64,000 bases of DNA from Pseudofrankia inefficax (GCF_000166135.1 NC_014666.1:3844001-3908000), one strand, 5' to 3'; positions 9,210 through 45,861 are shown, counted from the first letter of the stretch. The notes: generated from the letters alone by a model not told the origin. Made by a program: numbers and translations.

Positions 9210-9325
9210 GCAAGTCCTCCGGCGGTCTGTGCGGGGTACCCGTGGCGAGGCGTCGGCCCTCGTCGTGATCCGGCCCGCTACCAGGCCCGGTGCGTGATCC
9301 GATCAGGACGTTGGTTTCAAAGTCG

Positions 9326-9341
9326 ACATCGACCTCGATGT
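9326..9341. promoter_or_regulatory. Palindrome upstream of CoA-transferase
   Basis: A 16-bp inverted repeat with arms ACATCGA and TCGATGT around CC lies 117 bp upstream of the CoA-transferase start. Its right half, GACCTCGATGTTG, matches the site at the dehydrogenase operon at 11 of 13 positions. A common TetR-type regulator is the simplest reading, but this is inference. Confidence 0.4.
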
Positions 9342-9479
9342 TGGCGAAGATAGTGGTCCACGCCCGCACTGGCAAGGCCGGGGGCTCGTCGCGGGCGGCC
9401 ACCGGCTCGCGAGGCAGCGCCACTGGTGACGGACGGTTATGTTTCAGCGACAGACTGTCTGCGGAAGGTTGGCGCGACG

Positions 9480-9641
9480 ATGAAGGCTGTACTGCCCTGG
9501 GCGTTCTGGATCTTCGTGGCCTTCTACGTCGTGACCGCGCCGACCGAGGCCGCGGCGTTCCTGCACACGGCGGCCGGCTGGCTCGGCGCGCTCGGCAACG
9601 GCCTGTCCACCGTCGTCACCGACACCACCAACTCGGCCTGA
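9480..9641 (+). CDS. Small membrane protein, 53 residues
   Basis: A short ORF starting at ATG 9480, about 10 bases after GGAAGG. The first 20 residues, MKAVLPWAFWIFVAFYVVTA, form one hydrophobic helix. It is followed by an amphipathic segment, TAAGWLGALGNGLSTVV, and a polar tail. Small proteins with this layout, one TM helix followed by an A/G-rich amphipathic stretch, are common and conserved in actinobacteria, but no function is known to me. It stands alone on the plus strand between two minus-strand genes, with its own apparent ribosome binding site. Longer starts in the same frame (9426) lack the Shine-Dalgarno support. Confidence 0.55.
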   Translation: MKAVLPWAFWIFVAFYVVTAPTEAAAFLHTAAGWLGALGNGLSTVVTDTTNSA

Positions 9642-9730
9642 ACGAACAGCGCCTGAACCAGCTCCGCCTGACCGGCGCCGGCCGGACTGCCGGCTTCGCC
9701 TGAACCAGCCGGCCGCGCGCCTCGGCCCGG

Positions 9731-36538
<26,808 letters not shown>

Positions 36539-36544
36539 CCAGGC

Positions 36545-36556
36545 GCCCGCGCGGGC
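36545..36556. terminator. Possible bidirectional terminator between convergent giants
   Basis: The two giant genes end 98 bp apart. The gap holds a perfect GC palindrome (GCCCGCGCGGGC), and an 8-bp inverted pair CTGAGCAG/CTGCTCAG spans 36578-36640. Neither has a T-run, and the palindrome has no loop, so this is only a candidate. Confidence 0.25.
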
Positions 36557-36636
36557 CGTCGTCAGGCCGGTCTGAACCTGAGCAGTAGCCGGAGGCGAGG
36601 TCCACGCTCTGTCCACAGCCACGACGGGCGTCCTGC

Positions 36637-39600
36637 TCAGTGGTCGGTCGCGAGGCTTTTCGGGGGTCTGGTGCCGAAGCCGCCCAGGCTCGGGGGCGCC
36701 AGCGGTGGCGCCGGCGGGAGCGGTGCCGGTGGGCCGGTGGGGACCAGGTCCGGCCCGGGTGCGTTCGGCGGTTTCGCCTTGAGCGGCAGCCCGGTGCGTC
36801 TCCCCACGAGGTCCCGGATCGGGCCTTCGAGCGCCGCGCCCCTGGGTATGGGCGGCAGATCGGGGACCTCGACCCGCCCGAGGTAGTCGGACGTGGTCGG
36901 TTTCCAGGACTGTTCGGCCGGGTCCCAGCGGTAGCGCTGGATCCAGACGTCGCCGGTCTCCGCCTCGTACTGGACCAGGCCGAACTCGCCGTTGGCCCGC
37001 GCGGGCAGGCGCCACTCCGAGGCCTGCCGCATCGCCTTGCGCGTGCCCGAGTTGTTCAGCGGCTTGACCTCGCCGACGGAGAAGCCGCCGACCCGCGGGT
37101 TGAGCCGGGCCTCGGCGGCCGCCGCGGCTCCGTCGAAGAACAGCATGACCTGGGCGGCGTTCCCGAGGCCGTGCAGGACCTGGAGGGTGCCGACCACGAC
37201 CCGCTCGCCCGGGGTGAGGCCGTTCCCGTTGCCACGTACCCCCTGGTGGACGTTCTCGCTGCCCTCGGACAGCAGCGTCGGGATCTCCGACGCCGCGACG
37301 ACCAGCGCCGGGCCGACGGCGAGCGCGTCGCCGATCACCTGGATCGCGGTCGCGACGACCATGCCCGCGAGCGAGGCCTGCGTCCGCCGGATCTCGGCAT
37401 CGAAGCCGTTGTCGAGTCGCGCGCTGCCCAGGTCGGTGACGAACCCGCCGGCGGCGTCGGCCACCGAGCTGACGCCGCGCTGCCAGCTGGCGAGGCTGCT
37501 CTTGATGTCGCCGAGGACGGAAGCGGCCAGGCCGTAGGGGTCGGCCCGGTTGACCGGGTCACCGGCCGCGTACTCGTAGAGGTCGAACCCGTCGAGCGGG
37601 CCGAGGGGATCGGGCGTCAGGAACTCGCCGAGCGCCGGGGAGTACCAGCGGTCGCGCAGGAAGACGAGGCCGGTGATGGCGGACCGGTAGCCGCCGAAGG
37701 CGCCGAACGGCACCCCGAGGGTGGCGACCTGATCGGGCCCGGTCTCCACGGTGATCAGAGCGCCGGTGTCGTCGAACACCGTCACCCGGCCCTCGGGCGT
37801 GTAGGACGCGGACCGCGTGAGGCGCCCGGTCGACGGCCGCCACAGGCCGCTGACGTTCTTCGACTGGTCCGCGAGCACGACCATCGGGTCGCCGCCGGCC
37901 AGGTCGCCGACCGCCAGCAACTCGTCGACCGTCCCGCCCCACTGGGCCTGCCAGCTGGGCGATCCTCCCGGGCCGTAGCCGGTGACCGGCTGGTCGCCGT
38001 CCCAGCCGACGAGTGACGCGACGCCCGCCCCTCCCGGGGTCGGGCTGACGGTCGCGACGAGCCGGCCGGCGTCGTCGTACAGGTAGCCCTCGGCGAGGTG
38101 GCCGGAGCGCCGCATGGTGGCGAGCCGCCCGGCCGGGTCCCAGCTGTACGCCGCCGACCCGGCCGACGTGGTCCGCCCGGCCGCGTCGTATCCGATGGGG
38201 ACACTGACCGCGTCGATCTGGACGTCCGCCAGTTCGTGGCCCGGCGAACGGGGGGCACCGAGCGCCCAGCGGGGGGTGCCGGCGCTGTCGGAGACCGACC
38301 GGACGGAGCCGGTGCCCGGTTCTCGGTCGTACGTCCAGGCGCTCGTGCCGTCGTCGGCGGAGGCCAGCCGGGAGCGTTGGTCGTAGCCGTAGCCGGCCGT
38401 CCGTGACCGGGTGGTCGTTCCCCCTCCGGGCTGGGGCAGGACCAGCTCCTCGGCGACGGACGCATACCGGCCGGCGGTGTCCCGGGGGGTCACCGAGCGG
38501 CGCAGCACCCCGGCCGGGCCGGGCACCTTGGCGACCGACGCGGTCGGCAGGGCGAAGGCGTCGACCGTGATCGCCTCGGCGAACGTCTCGACGCCGGCGA
38601 CGGTGTGCCGTCGGCCGGTGGGCACGGCGCCGAGCCAGGACAGCTCGATGGTGGGCTGCCCGGCGGCGGGTGGGCCGGCGGCCAGCGTTCGCAACCGTCC
38701 GGCGAGGTCGTAGGTGTGCTGGGTCGGCCAGGTGAACGGGCCGCAGATGTGGTCACTGGAGCGGCGCCAGGCATTCCCGGCTACCGACCAGGTGTGGGCG
38801 ATGTCCACGGGCGGGCTGGTGCCGACGGTGACCCGCTCGGCGTTCACCCGACCGAACCGGTCGTACCCCAGCTCGCGGACCACCGCCGAGTCCGCGGGCG
38901 CCACCCCGCTCGCCGGGTTGGCGCGCTCGGCGCGGACCACCCGGGCCAGGTCGTCGTAGGTCCAGGACGCGAGCGTCCGCCAGCGCGGCGCCGCCCAGTA
39001 CTGCTGCGCCCGGAGATCGCCGCCGGCGTCGTACTCGGTGCGCAGCAGGGTGACGCCGTCGTCGCGCAGGACCTCGCGGCCCAGCTGGTCGTAGACCCAG
39101 GTGCGGGCAGCCGCCCCCGTGCGTTCCAGCCGTTCGACGGCGCCGAACGGGTCGCGCACGTAGTGGGTCGTCTCCCCGTCGGGGTCGGTGAGCAGCCGCG
39201 GGGCGCCGCGCCCGTCGTACTCGACGGTGGCGCGGGCGAGGGCCGGCGGGCGTGCCGCGTCGAGCTCGTCGGCAAGCGCGGTCGGCCAGCCCAGCCAGTT
39301 GGTCCAGACCTGGGTGGCGGAGCCGTCGGCGTGGGCGACCCGGCGGACATGGCCGTCGGGGCCGCGTTCGATCACGGTGGCGCGCTCCTGGCCGCCGGCC
39401 CAGCTCGACTCGCGCACGAGGCGGCCGGAGGGGTCGAAGGCCCGCACGGTGGTGACCGTGCGCCGGGTGGCCCCGTCGACCATGATCGCCGCCTCCGTCG
39501 CGACCCGGCTGAGCGGGTCCCAGGTGCGGACGGTCTGGTTTCCCTCGCCGTCGACCGTCCAGACAGGCTGCCCGGACAGGTCGAACGTGGTGTGGACCGG

Positions 39601-42600
39601 TCCCGCGCCGGTCGGCTCGTTGCGCCAGCCGCGCCCGCCGGGGGTGCGGCGCCACCGGGCGGTGACGACCCCGCCGTCGATGCGGCGCGACAGGTCGCCG
39701 AACTCGTCGTACTCGAGGCTCAGCTCCCATGTCGAGGTCGCCGGCACCTGGTCGGGGTACGGCGCGTCGTCCCGCTTCACCCGCGACAGCTGGTCGCCGG
39801 CGGTGTACGCCAGCTGCCAGGCGAAGCCGCGGCTGTCGACGCGCAGCGTGCATCGGCCCAGCCCGTCGTAGCCGTACTGCTCGGCGAGCTCCGGGCCGCC
39901 GAGAGCCAGGCTGTCGCCGGCCCGCAGCTCCAGCAGGTGGCCGTCGTCGGTGTAGCGGGCGCGGTGCCGGCGGCGGTCACCGGGGCGGGCAGGGTGGCTC
40001 GCCTCGGTGAACTCGCGGCGCTTCGCCGCGTCATACCGCAGGGTCGTGACCAGGCCGGTGGGGTCGACCGCCCGGCCGAGGGCGCCCTCGGGGGTGTACT
40101 CGTAGCTGTGGGTCACCGGGTCGCCCGCCGCCGAACCGGTGAACTCCCGGGTGGCGGTCACCCTGCCTTCCTCGTCGTGGTCGATCTCGGTGTGGCCGCA
40201 GAGCGCCCCGTCGGAGCCGTACCGGTCAGTCGTCCGGGGGAAGCCGTCCTGGTCGAGGGCGATCACGAGCCGTTGGTCGGGCGTGCTGACCGTGCGCACC
40301 CGGCCGTCGGTGTCACGCTCCACGGTGGTGACGGCACCGTCCGCCCAGATCCGGCGGGACACGCCGAGAACGCTGTGCGTGAACGAGGCTGACCGTTCCA
40401 GCGGTCCCGTCGAGGCGAGGACCGCCGCGACCGTCTCGGGAGGCAGGCCAGCCGTGGCGAGCGCCGCCTGCACAGCGGCCTGGTCGGCCGGCACGGTGCC
40501 CGGCAGCATCCACTGGTAGGGGCCCGGCAGCCCCGGGCAGGGCGCGGCGGCCGGGCCGAGCGCAAGGGGATAGACCGCGCCGTCGTGCCGGGAGACCCGG
40601 ACCCGGGCGAGCAGGCCCGCGTAGCCCGGGTTGACGGCGCTGTCGGGCGGCAGCGTGCCATCGCCATACCGGTCCGCCTCCGACCCGTTCGGGGCCAGCG
40701 GGTAGTACGCGAAACTCACCCGCCCGCCGTCGGGGTCCATCGCCCACGCGAGCCGGCCGGCGCTGTTCCAGGCCAGCGACGACACCCGCCGAGTCCCAGC
40801 GGTGCCCGTGCGGACGACCAGCACGGGCCGGCCCTGACCGCGCCGGTGCGGCCCGGGCCCGGCACCGAGAACTCCGTCGCCGTTCAGGTCGACCCCGTAC
40901 AGGGGCAGCCTGAGCTGCCAGGTCACGACCGTGTCCCGGTCGTAGCCGGTCGGCGTCCGGGCCCAGCCGAAGCCCCAGGGCGCGAGCTCGTCGAGCAGCG
41001 GGGCGAGGCTGCCCGGCGAGTCGGGAGGGACGTCGAGGCTCAGCTCCTGGTAGTCCATCACCCAGCGCACGATCTCGGCGGGCACATACACCGGGGACGG
41101 GCCTGTCAGCTCGATCGCGCCGCGCTCGAACTCGCGCAGCTGGTTGAACAGCGGCTCGTAGCTGTAGGCCAGGTAACGGCCGGTCGCCTGGGGGAAGCCG
41201 GCCGGGCCGTGGTCGTTCGCCGCGCCGCCGGCCGCGCGTTCCTCCTCCCGGAGCAGGTTGCGCCGCCGCGTCCAGTAGGCCGGCAGGCTCCCGTCCCAGC
41301 CGAGTGAGCCGGTGGGGTCGATGACGTCGTAGGTGTAGACGGTCGTCGCGACCCCCGTGTCGAGGGCGGCGCCGCGCTGGGCGGCACGGACCAGCGCCGG
41401 ATCGCCGTCGGCCGTGACGAACCGCTCGAGGAAGACCCAGGCGAGCTCGTCCTCGGGGTTCGCGCCCCGGTCGAGGCGTGCCTCGACCAGCAGGTCGCCG
41501 CGGTAGTTGAGCCCGTAGTACCGCAGGTCCCCGTCCCGGTCGACGATCGACGTCCACCGGCAGACCCGGTTGGCGTTCACCGCGACGAGCTGGCGCCGGC
41601 CGGTGATCCGGTGCGGCCGCTGGACCTGCTTCGTCGCGCCGCCCGCGACCGGCACGTCGAGCATCTCGAGGGCCGACAGCAGGTCGTTGTGGGTGGGATC
41701 GCCGACCTGGGCCATCGCGAGCTGGTCGGGGCTCAGCCAGGTGCGGGTCAGCCGGGTGGTCGGGGCGGGTGTGGCGAGCGCCGGGTCGCCCGCCGTGTAC
41801 GGGACGTACGGGCGCCAGCCCGGGAGCTGGGCGCGGGCCTGCTCCATCGCGCCGTAGTCGCACCAGCCGTCCTCGTCGGGCTGGCCGGTGACCGGGTGGG
41901 CCGGGTCGCTGGCCGGCTCCGGGCGCGGTTCCAGCGGGTAGCGGCGCGCGACCGGGCCCGGCAGGAAACCGTCGGTGCGGTCGGTGGCACCCTCTCCGGG
42001 TGGCAGCGGGCCCGCGTCGGCGTAGCCGAAGGCGGCTTTGGGCAGCGCGCCGCGCCAGTCGTCGCCGGGCTGGTCGGGCGGGACCACCCCCGGGGCCGGG
42101 AGCGCCACCGAGCTTCCGTACCGCTGGGCGAGGACCCGCCCGTAGGTCACGGAGAACGGGTCGTTGTCGTACCGGGTCTCCGACTCGATCCGGCCAGACC
42201 GGGTCACGGTGCGGATACCGGCGGCGACGGACGCGATGTAGGCGAGGGCCTCCCGGCGGGCGAGCACCGCCGGGTCGCCGGCGCTGGACTCGATGAGCGG
42301 GCGGATCACGAGCTGCCCGTGGCAGTCGAACACCGACCGGTGCAGGCAGTTGACGAAGGTGCGGAAGTACGCGCCGAACCGTCTCTCGACCTCGTCGGCG
42401 TACGGCTCCCACGGCACGACCGCCGGCGCCTCATGGGTCGGCGGTGTCACCGGGCGCCGCGGCCACTGGTACTCGTACGTGTACTCGACGGCCGACGACG
42501 CCGTCACGTCGGCCGGGCGGGCGGGCGCGTCGGTGCGCGCGGCCCGCAGGAGGAAGAACTGGTTGAGCTCGGCCGGGTGGCCCGCCGGCTGCGCGTAGGT

Positions 42601-45600
42601 ATAGGTGACGGACGTACCGGCGGGACCGGCCACGCTCGTCAGCAGCTCCGCGTCGGGTGTCTGGGCGAAGCCGTACAGCGGGTCGCCGTCGGCGTCGGTC
42701 CCGACGGCCGGCGCCGTCCCGTAGCTGAGGACGAGGTCGCGGCCGAGGTCGTCCGTCACCAGCACCGGCCGTTCCCGGGCGAATCCGTAGGCGCACTCCG
42801 CGTTGGGCCCGCGGCCTGCGACGTCGAGCAGGAGGCCGCGCGCGTACCCGAGTGGAGCGCGCGCCACGGGGTCGGCGGGCAGCGGGTAGTCGGCGGCGTC
42901 GAGCTGGTAGGCGGACGCGTCGCCGGGCCGCGCCCCGAGGTCGAGCAGCCACGCCAGCAGGGCGAAACGCCGGTGCGCCAGGGTCTGGCCGGGCGGGGCC
43001 GCCGCCCAGTAGTGGTCGAAGAGCGCCTGCAGGGGGGTGCGTTCGAGGCGGAGCGCGAAGCCGTTGCCGAACCGGTCACGACGGGAGGTGAGGTGGCCGA
43101 GCTCGTCGTACCGTTCCAGCGCGCCGTCCGCGGCGCGGCGCAGCCAGCCGTCGTCGACCCTCAGGATGGTGTCCGTGCTGCCGGCGGGCGGCATGAACAG
43201 CTGGCTGTCGAGGTCCCTGACGAACAGGTCGACGGCCCCGGCCCGATAGGCCAGCACCGCGTTCCGGTCGGCGCCGTCGGGCCCGCCCGCGCAGTAGGGC
43301 GCGGCCCAGGCCGGCATCGTGTCGGCCGTGAGCGCGACGATCCTCGCTGACCAGTTGTGGTCCCAAGCGGTGCCGAGCACCGAGCGGCCCAGGTCGCCCG
43401 ACGTGTAGTGCCGGGCGAACTCGAGGGGCGCCGCCGGGCCCGCGAACGACAGGTCCGTCGTGTCGATGGTGAAACGGCCGTCGGCGACGGTGACCGGGTC
43501 CGCGTGAACCGGTTCCTCCCCCCTGGCCGCCTTCGCGGGCGGGACCGGCTGGGACGGTGCCGGTGTCGGGGTCTCCGGCGGCCTGGGTGCCGGGTTCGGG
43601 CCTTCCCGGGTGTGCGGCTCGCGGTCCCCTTCCGGCGGCTTCTTCGCCGGTGGCGTCGGCGTCCGGTTGCCCGTGATCGACGCCGGGTCGAAGTCCGCTT
43701 CGTTCCAGTCACTCCTGGGCTGCGAGCCAGGGGTGGGCTTCTCCGGCGCCTCGGTGCCGGCGGGGCCGTCCGTGTCGGTGCTCTCGCCGTCGTTCGAGGA
43801 CCCCCCGTCCGCGTACGGGTCGACGTCGGGGCGTCTGTACTCCTGATGGCAGGCGCCGGCCGCGTCGCACACCGCGCACACCTCGACGTCGAGCCGGTCC
43901 GACTGCGTGCAGTGCCGCGCCTCGTGGCCGGGAATCCAGCCGGCGGCCAGCTGGAGCGCGCCGTTGGCCAGCGCCTTCTCGGTCTCCGTCTGGGCATGGC
44001 AGGCGCCCTCGTCGCCGTACGGCCGGGCCACGACGCACCCGGGTGGCACCGAGCTGTGCGCCGCGTAGGGCCCGCCGCAGCTGTCGCACCAGCCGCCGCA
44101 CTCGGGTGGCAGGGTCTCCCAGTGCCCCACGGTGCAGTGCGCCGGAACGTCGTGCCCGGCGCGCGCGCCACCCCCGCCGACCCCGCACGGATCGGACGAC
44201 GAGTTGCTGCCCGGGTCGTCGCTCGTGAAGACGCCGTCGCCGGGGTCGCACACGGGCGTCGCGACCGCGCATCTGGGGTCGCGGACGTCGACGCAGTCGC
44301 CGAACACCGCGTGGAGCCCGTCCGGGCCGAACCCGTACATCGCCGCGTTCACCCGTCCCCGCCCGGTCGCGTCGCGGGCGGTGAGCCGCAGCGGTGGGAC
44401 CGCGGAGACGCCCAGCTCGTCGGACGGCGGCAGCCACGGCACGCCGCCATCCACCGGGTCGCCGCCGCCGGGACCCGAGCCGCCTCCCGGCCCGCCCGGG
44501 CTGGACGAGCCGGCGGTCGGGACGCAGATCGTCGCGGGCCCGCAGCAGGCCTGGCCCAGCGACCCGAGGGCGCCGGACGCCGCGAAACGGGCGGCGCCAC
44601 CCAGCCAGGTGGCCGTGCCGGCGAGCTCGATCGCGGCGACGCTCATCCGTTCGGCCTCGACCAGGCCGCGGGTGTCGTCCACCCGCGGGTCGTCGACGAC
44701 GAGGAACAGCGAGCCGCGGAAGCCGACGGGCTGCCCCTCCTCGCCGCGGCGGACCTGGGCGACGACGCGCAGGGTGGCCGGGTCGCCCGCCCGCGCGGCG
44801 AGGCGCGCCGCCGCGACCGACGTCAGCGCGTCCGTTCCGCGGGCCTGCCCCGACTCCGTCGCCCGCGCGACCGCCAGGTCGAAGTCAGCCCGGGACAGCA
44901 CGATCGCCGCAGGGTCAGCGGGAGTGAACCCGTCCACGCGGGTCGCGACGGCGTGCGTTACGGAGACCAGGGCGCGGATCGCGGCGGCCCCGACCGCCGG
45001 CGACCGCGCGGGCGCGCCGTCGCCGTCTACCTGGCACCCACGGCCCGTCAGCAGGATGGCGCTCGGGGTCGCGGTGACGCCGAACCGGCGGGCGATCGCC
45101 TGGCCGTCGTCCGCGACGGCAGACCGCAGCCGGTGGCGGCGGGCCAGCTCGCGCGCCTCCGACGCCGACCCGGAGATCACGACGCGCAGCGAGAGGACGT
45201 CCTGCCACTGCTCCAGCGACGGAAGCAGGGCAAGGCAGGGAGCGCAGCGGGCGTGGAGGAAGACCAGCAGCGTGCGGGGCCGTCCGGGCGTGGCTGTACC
45301 AAGCGTCAGCCGGGCTCCCTCGACCGTCGTCGCCGGCTGCCGGGGCGGCCGGGCGCACTGACCGCGGCGCAGCCCTACCACCGCCACCGCGGCGCCCACG
45401 GCCAGCAGGGCCAGCGCCACAGCTGCCGCCGTCGCCAGGTCGAGGCCGCGCCGGGGATGGCCCGCGCGTGCCGCGACCGCCAGGGCGGCGGCGACGAGAA
45501 TCCCGTTGCGGACGAGCGCCAGCGGGAACGGCGTGCGGTGGGCCGAGCCGAAACAGGCGCAGCCGTCGTCTGCTCCCGTTGCCTGCCGCTGCGCGAGCAG

Positions 45601-45861
45601 CGCGGCCGTGAAGACCGTGAACAGCCCCGCGGCCGCGGCCGCGGCGACAGTGGCGCTGGCGCTGGCCAGCATTCCGGCCGCGACCAGGATCTCCACGATC
45701 GGCACGGCGAAGGCCAGCGGAACGGAGAGCGAACGGGCCCGGCGCCCGAGGACGGCGAGTTCCGAGAGCTCGCCGCGGAAAGCAGGTAACTCCAGACCTT
45801 TGGCCGTCGCGCCCAAGCAAAGAATGAGGCCGAGGACAAGCCGCGCGGCCAGGTCGAACAT
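36637..45861 (-). CDS. MauE-thioredoxin-RHS fusion protein
   Basis: One open frame of about 3,074 residues. The ATG at 45861 has GGGAGG nine bases upstream; a longer frame to 46107 is not supported. Residues 1-165 are MauE/DoxX-like: about five membrane helices with CACF at 101-104. Residues about 180-300 form a thioredoxin fold, CAPC at 206-209 and the cis-Pro motif GVTATPS near 261-267. Residues 300-450 are unassigned and end in a CC/C cluster (439, 440, 446). Residues 510-680 are cysteine-rich, with GHEARHC giving an HExxH motif at 646-650. After a Pro-rich linker, a DUF6531-type RHS start appears near 785, then YD repeats. The RHS core ends near 2,775 with DPLG, 19 residues, then DPYGL, the known self-cleavage arrangement. 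The last 297 residues are the cargo, with hydrophobic stretches and a GEVKPLN motif. No immunity gene follows, because the next gene is the convergent giant. With five TM helices the C-terminal bulk should be outside. Confidence 0.88.
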   Translation of the reverse strand: MFDLAARLVLGLILCLGATAKGLELPAFRGELSELAVLGRRARSLSVPLAFAVPIVEILVAAGMLASASATVAAAAAAGLFTVFTAALLAQRQATGADDGCACFGSAHRTPFPLALVRNGILVAAALAVAARAGHPRRGLDLATAAAVALALLAVGAAVAVVGLRRGQCARPPRQPATTVEGARLTLGTATPGRPRTLLVFLHARCAPCLALLPSLEQWQDVLSLRVVISGSASEARELARRHRLRSAVADDGQAIARRFGVTATPSAILLTGRGCQVDGDGAPARSPAVGAAAIRALVSVTHAVATRVDGFTPADPAAIVLSRADFDLAVARATESGQARGTDALTSVAAARLAARAGDPATLRVVAQVRRGEEGQPVGFRGSLFLVVDDPRVDDTRGLVEAERMSVAAIELAGTATWLGGAARFAASGALGSLGQACCGPATICVPTAGSSSPGGPGGGSGPGGGDPVDGGVPWLPPSDELGVSAVPPLRLTARDATGRGRVNAAMYGFGPDGLHAVFGDCVDVRDPRCAVATPVCDPGDGVFTSDDPGSNSSSDPCGVGGGGARAGHDVPAHCTVGHWETLPPECGGWCDSCGGPYAAHSSVPPGCVVARPYGDEGACHAQTETEKALANGALQLAAGWIPGHEARHCTQSDRLDVEVCAVCDAAGACHQEYRRPDVDPYADGGSSNDGESTDTDGPAGTEAPEKPTPGSQPRSDWNEADFDPASITGNRTPTPPAKKPPEGDREPHTREGPNPAPRPPETPTPAPSQPVPPAKAARGEEPVHADPVTVADGRFTIDTTDLSFAGPAAPLEFARHYTSGDLGRSVLGTAWDHNWSARIVALTADTMPAWAAPYCAGGPDGADRNAVLAYRAGAVDLFVRDLDSQLFMPPAGSTDTILRVDDGWLRRAADGALERYDELGHLTSRRDRFGNGFALRLERTPLQALFDHYWAAAPPGQTLAHRRFALLAWLLDLGARPGDASAYQLDAADYPLPADPVARAPLGYARGLLLDVAGRGPNAECAYGFARERPVLVTDDLGRDLVLSYGTAPAVGTDADGDPLYGFAQTPDAELLTSVAGPAGTSVTYTYAQPAGHPAELNQFFLLRAARTDAPARPADVTASSAVEYTYEYQWPRRPVTPPTHEAPAVVPWEPYADEVERRFGAYFRTFVNCLHRSVFDCHGQLVIRPLIESSAGDPAVLARREALAYIASVAAGIRTVTRSGRIESETRYDNDPFSVTYGRVLAQRYGSSVALPAPGVVPPDQPGDDWRGALPKAAFGYADAGPLPPGEGATDRTDGFLPGPVARRYPLEPRPEPASDPAHPVTGQPDEDGWCDYGAMEQARAQLPGWRPYVPYTAGDPALATPAPTTRLTRTWLSPDQLAMAQVGDPTHNDLLSALEMLDVPVAGGATKQVQRPHRITGRRQLVAVNANRVCRWTSIVDRDGDLRYYGLNYRGDLLVEARLDRGANPEDELAWVFLERFVTADGDPALVRAAQRGAALDTGVATTVYTYDVIDPTGSLGWDGSLPAYWTRRRNLLREEERAAGGAANDHGPAGFPQATGRYLAYSYEPLFNQLREFERGAIELTGPSPVYVPAEIVRWVMDYQELSLDVPPDSPGSLAPLLDELAPWGFGWARTPTGYDRDTVVTWQLRLPLYGVDLNGDGVLGAGPGPHRRGQGRPVLVVRTGTAGTRRVSSLAWNSAGRLAWAMDPDGGRVSFAYYPLAPNGSEADRYGDGTLPPDSAVNPGYAGLLARVRVSRHDGAVYPLALGPAAAPCPGLPGPYQWMLPGTVPADQAAVQAALATAGLPPETVAAVLASTGPLERSASFTHSVLGVSRRIWADGAVTTVERDTDGRVRTVSTPDQRLVIALDQDGFPRTTDRYGSDGALCGHTEIDHDEEGRVTATREFTGSAAGDPVTHSYEYTPEGALGRAVDPTGLVTTLRYDAAKRREFTEASHPARPGDRRRHRARYTDDGHLLELRAGDSLALGGPELAEQYGYDGLGRCTLRVDSRGFAWQLAYTAGDQLSRVKRDDAPYPDQVPATSTWELSLEYDEFGDLSRRIDGGVVTARWRRTPGGRGWRNEPTGAGPVHTTFDLSGQPVWTVDGEGNQTVRTWDPLSRVATEAAIMVDGATRRTVTTVRAFDPSGRLVRESSWAGGQERATVIERGPDGHVRRVAHADGSATQVWTNWLGWPTALADELDAARPPALARATVEYDGRGAPRLLTDPDGETTHYVRDPFGAVERLERTGAAARTWVYDQLGREVLRDDGVTLLRTEYDAGGDLRAQQYWAAPRWRTLASWTYDDLARVVRAERANPASGVAPADSAVVRELGYDRFGRVNAERVTVGTSPPVDIAHTWSVAGNAWRRSSDHICGPFTWPTQHTYDLAGRLRTLAAGPPAAGQPTIELSWLGAVPTGRRHTVAGVETFAEAITVDAFALPTASVAKVPGPAGVLRRSVTPRDTAGRYASVAEELVLPQPGGGTTTRSRTAGYGYDQRSRLASADDGTSAWTYDREPGTGSVRSVSDSAGTPRWALGAPRSPGHELADVQIDAVSVPIGYDAAGRTTSAGSAAYSWDPAGRLATMRRSGHLAEGYLYDDAGRLVATVSPTPGGAGVASLVGWDGDQPVTGYGPGGSPSWQAQWGGTVDELLAVGDLAGGDPMVVLADQSKNVSGLWRPSTGRLTRSASYTPEGRVTVFDDTGALITVETGPDQVATLGVPFGAFGGYRSAITGLVFLRDRWYSPALGEFLTPDPLGPLDGFDLYEYAAGDPVNRADPYGLAASVLGDIKSSLASWQRGVSSVADAAGGFVTDLGSARLDNGFDAEIRRTQASLAGMVVATAIQVIGDALAVGPALVVAASEIPTLLSEGSENVHQGVRGNGNGLTPGERVVVGTLQVLHGLGNAAQVMLFFDGAAAAAEARLNPRVGGFSVGEVKPLNNSGTRKAMRQASEWRLPARANGEFGLVQYEAETGDVWIQRYRWDPAEQSWKPTTSDYLGRVEVPDLPPIPRGAALEGPIRDLVGRRTGLPLKAKPPNAPGPDLVPTGPPAPLPPAPPLAPPSLGGFGTRPPKSLATDH

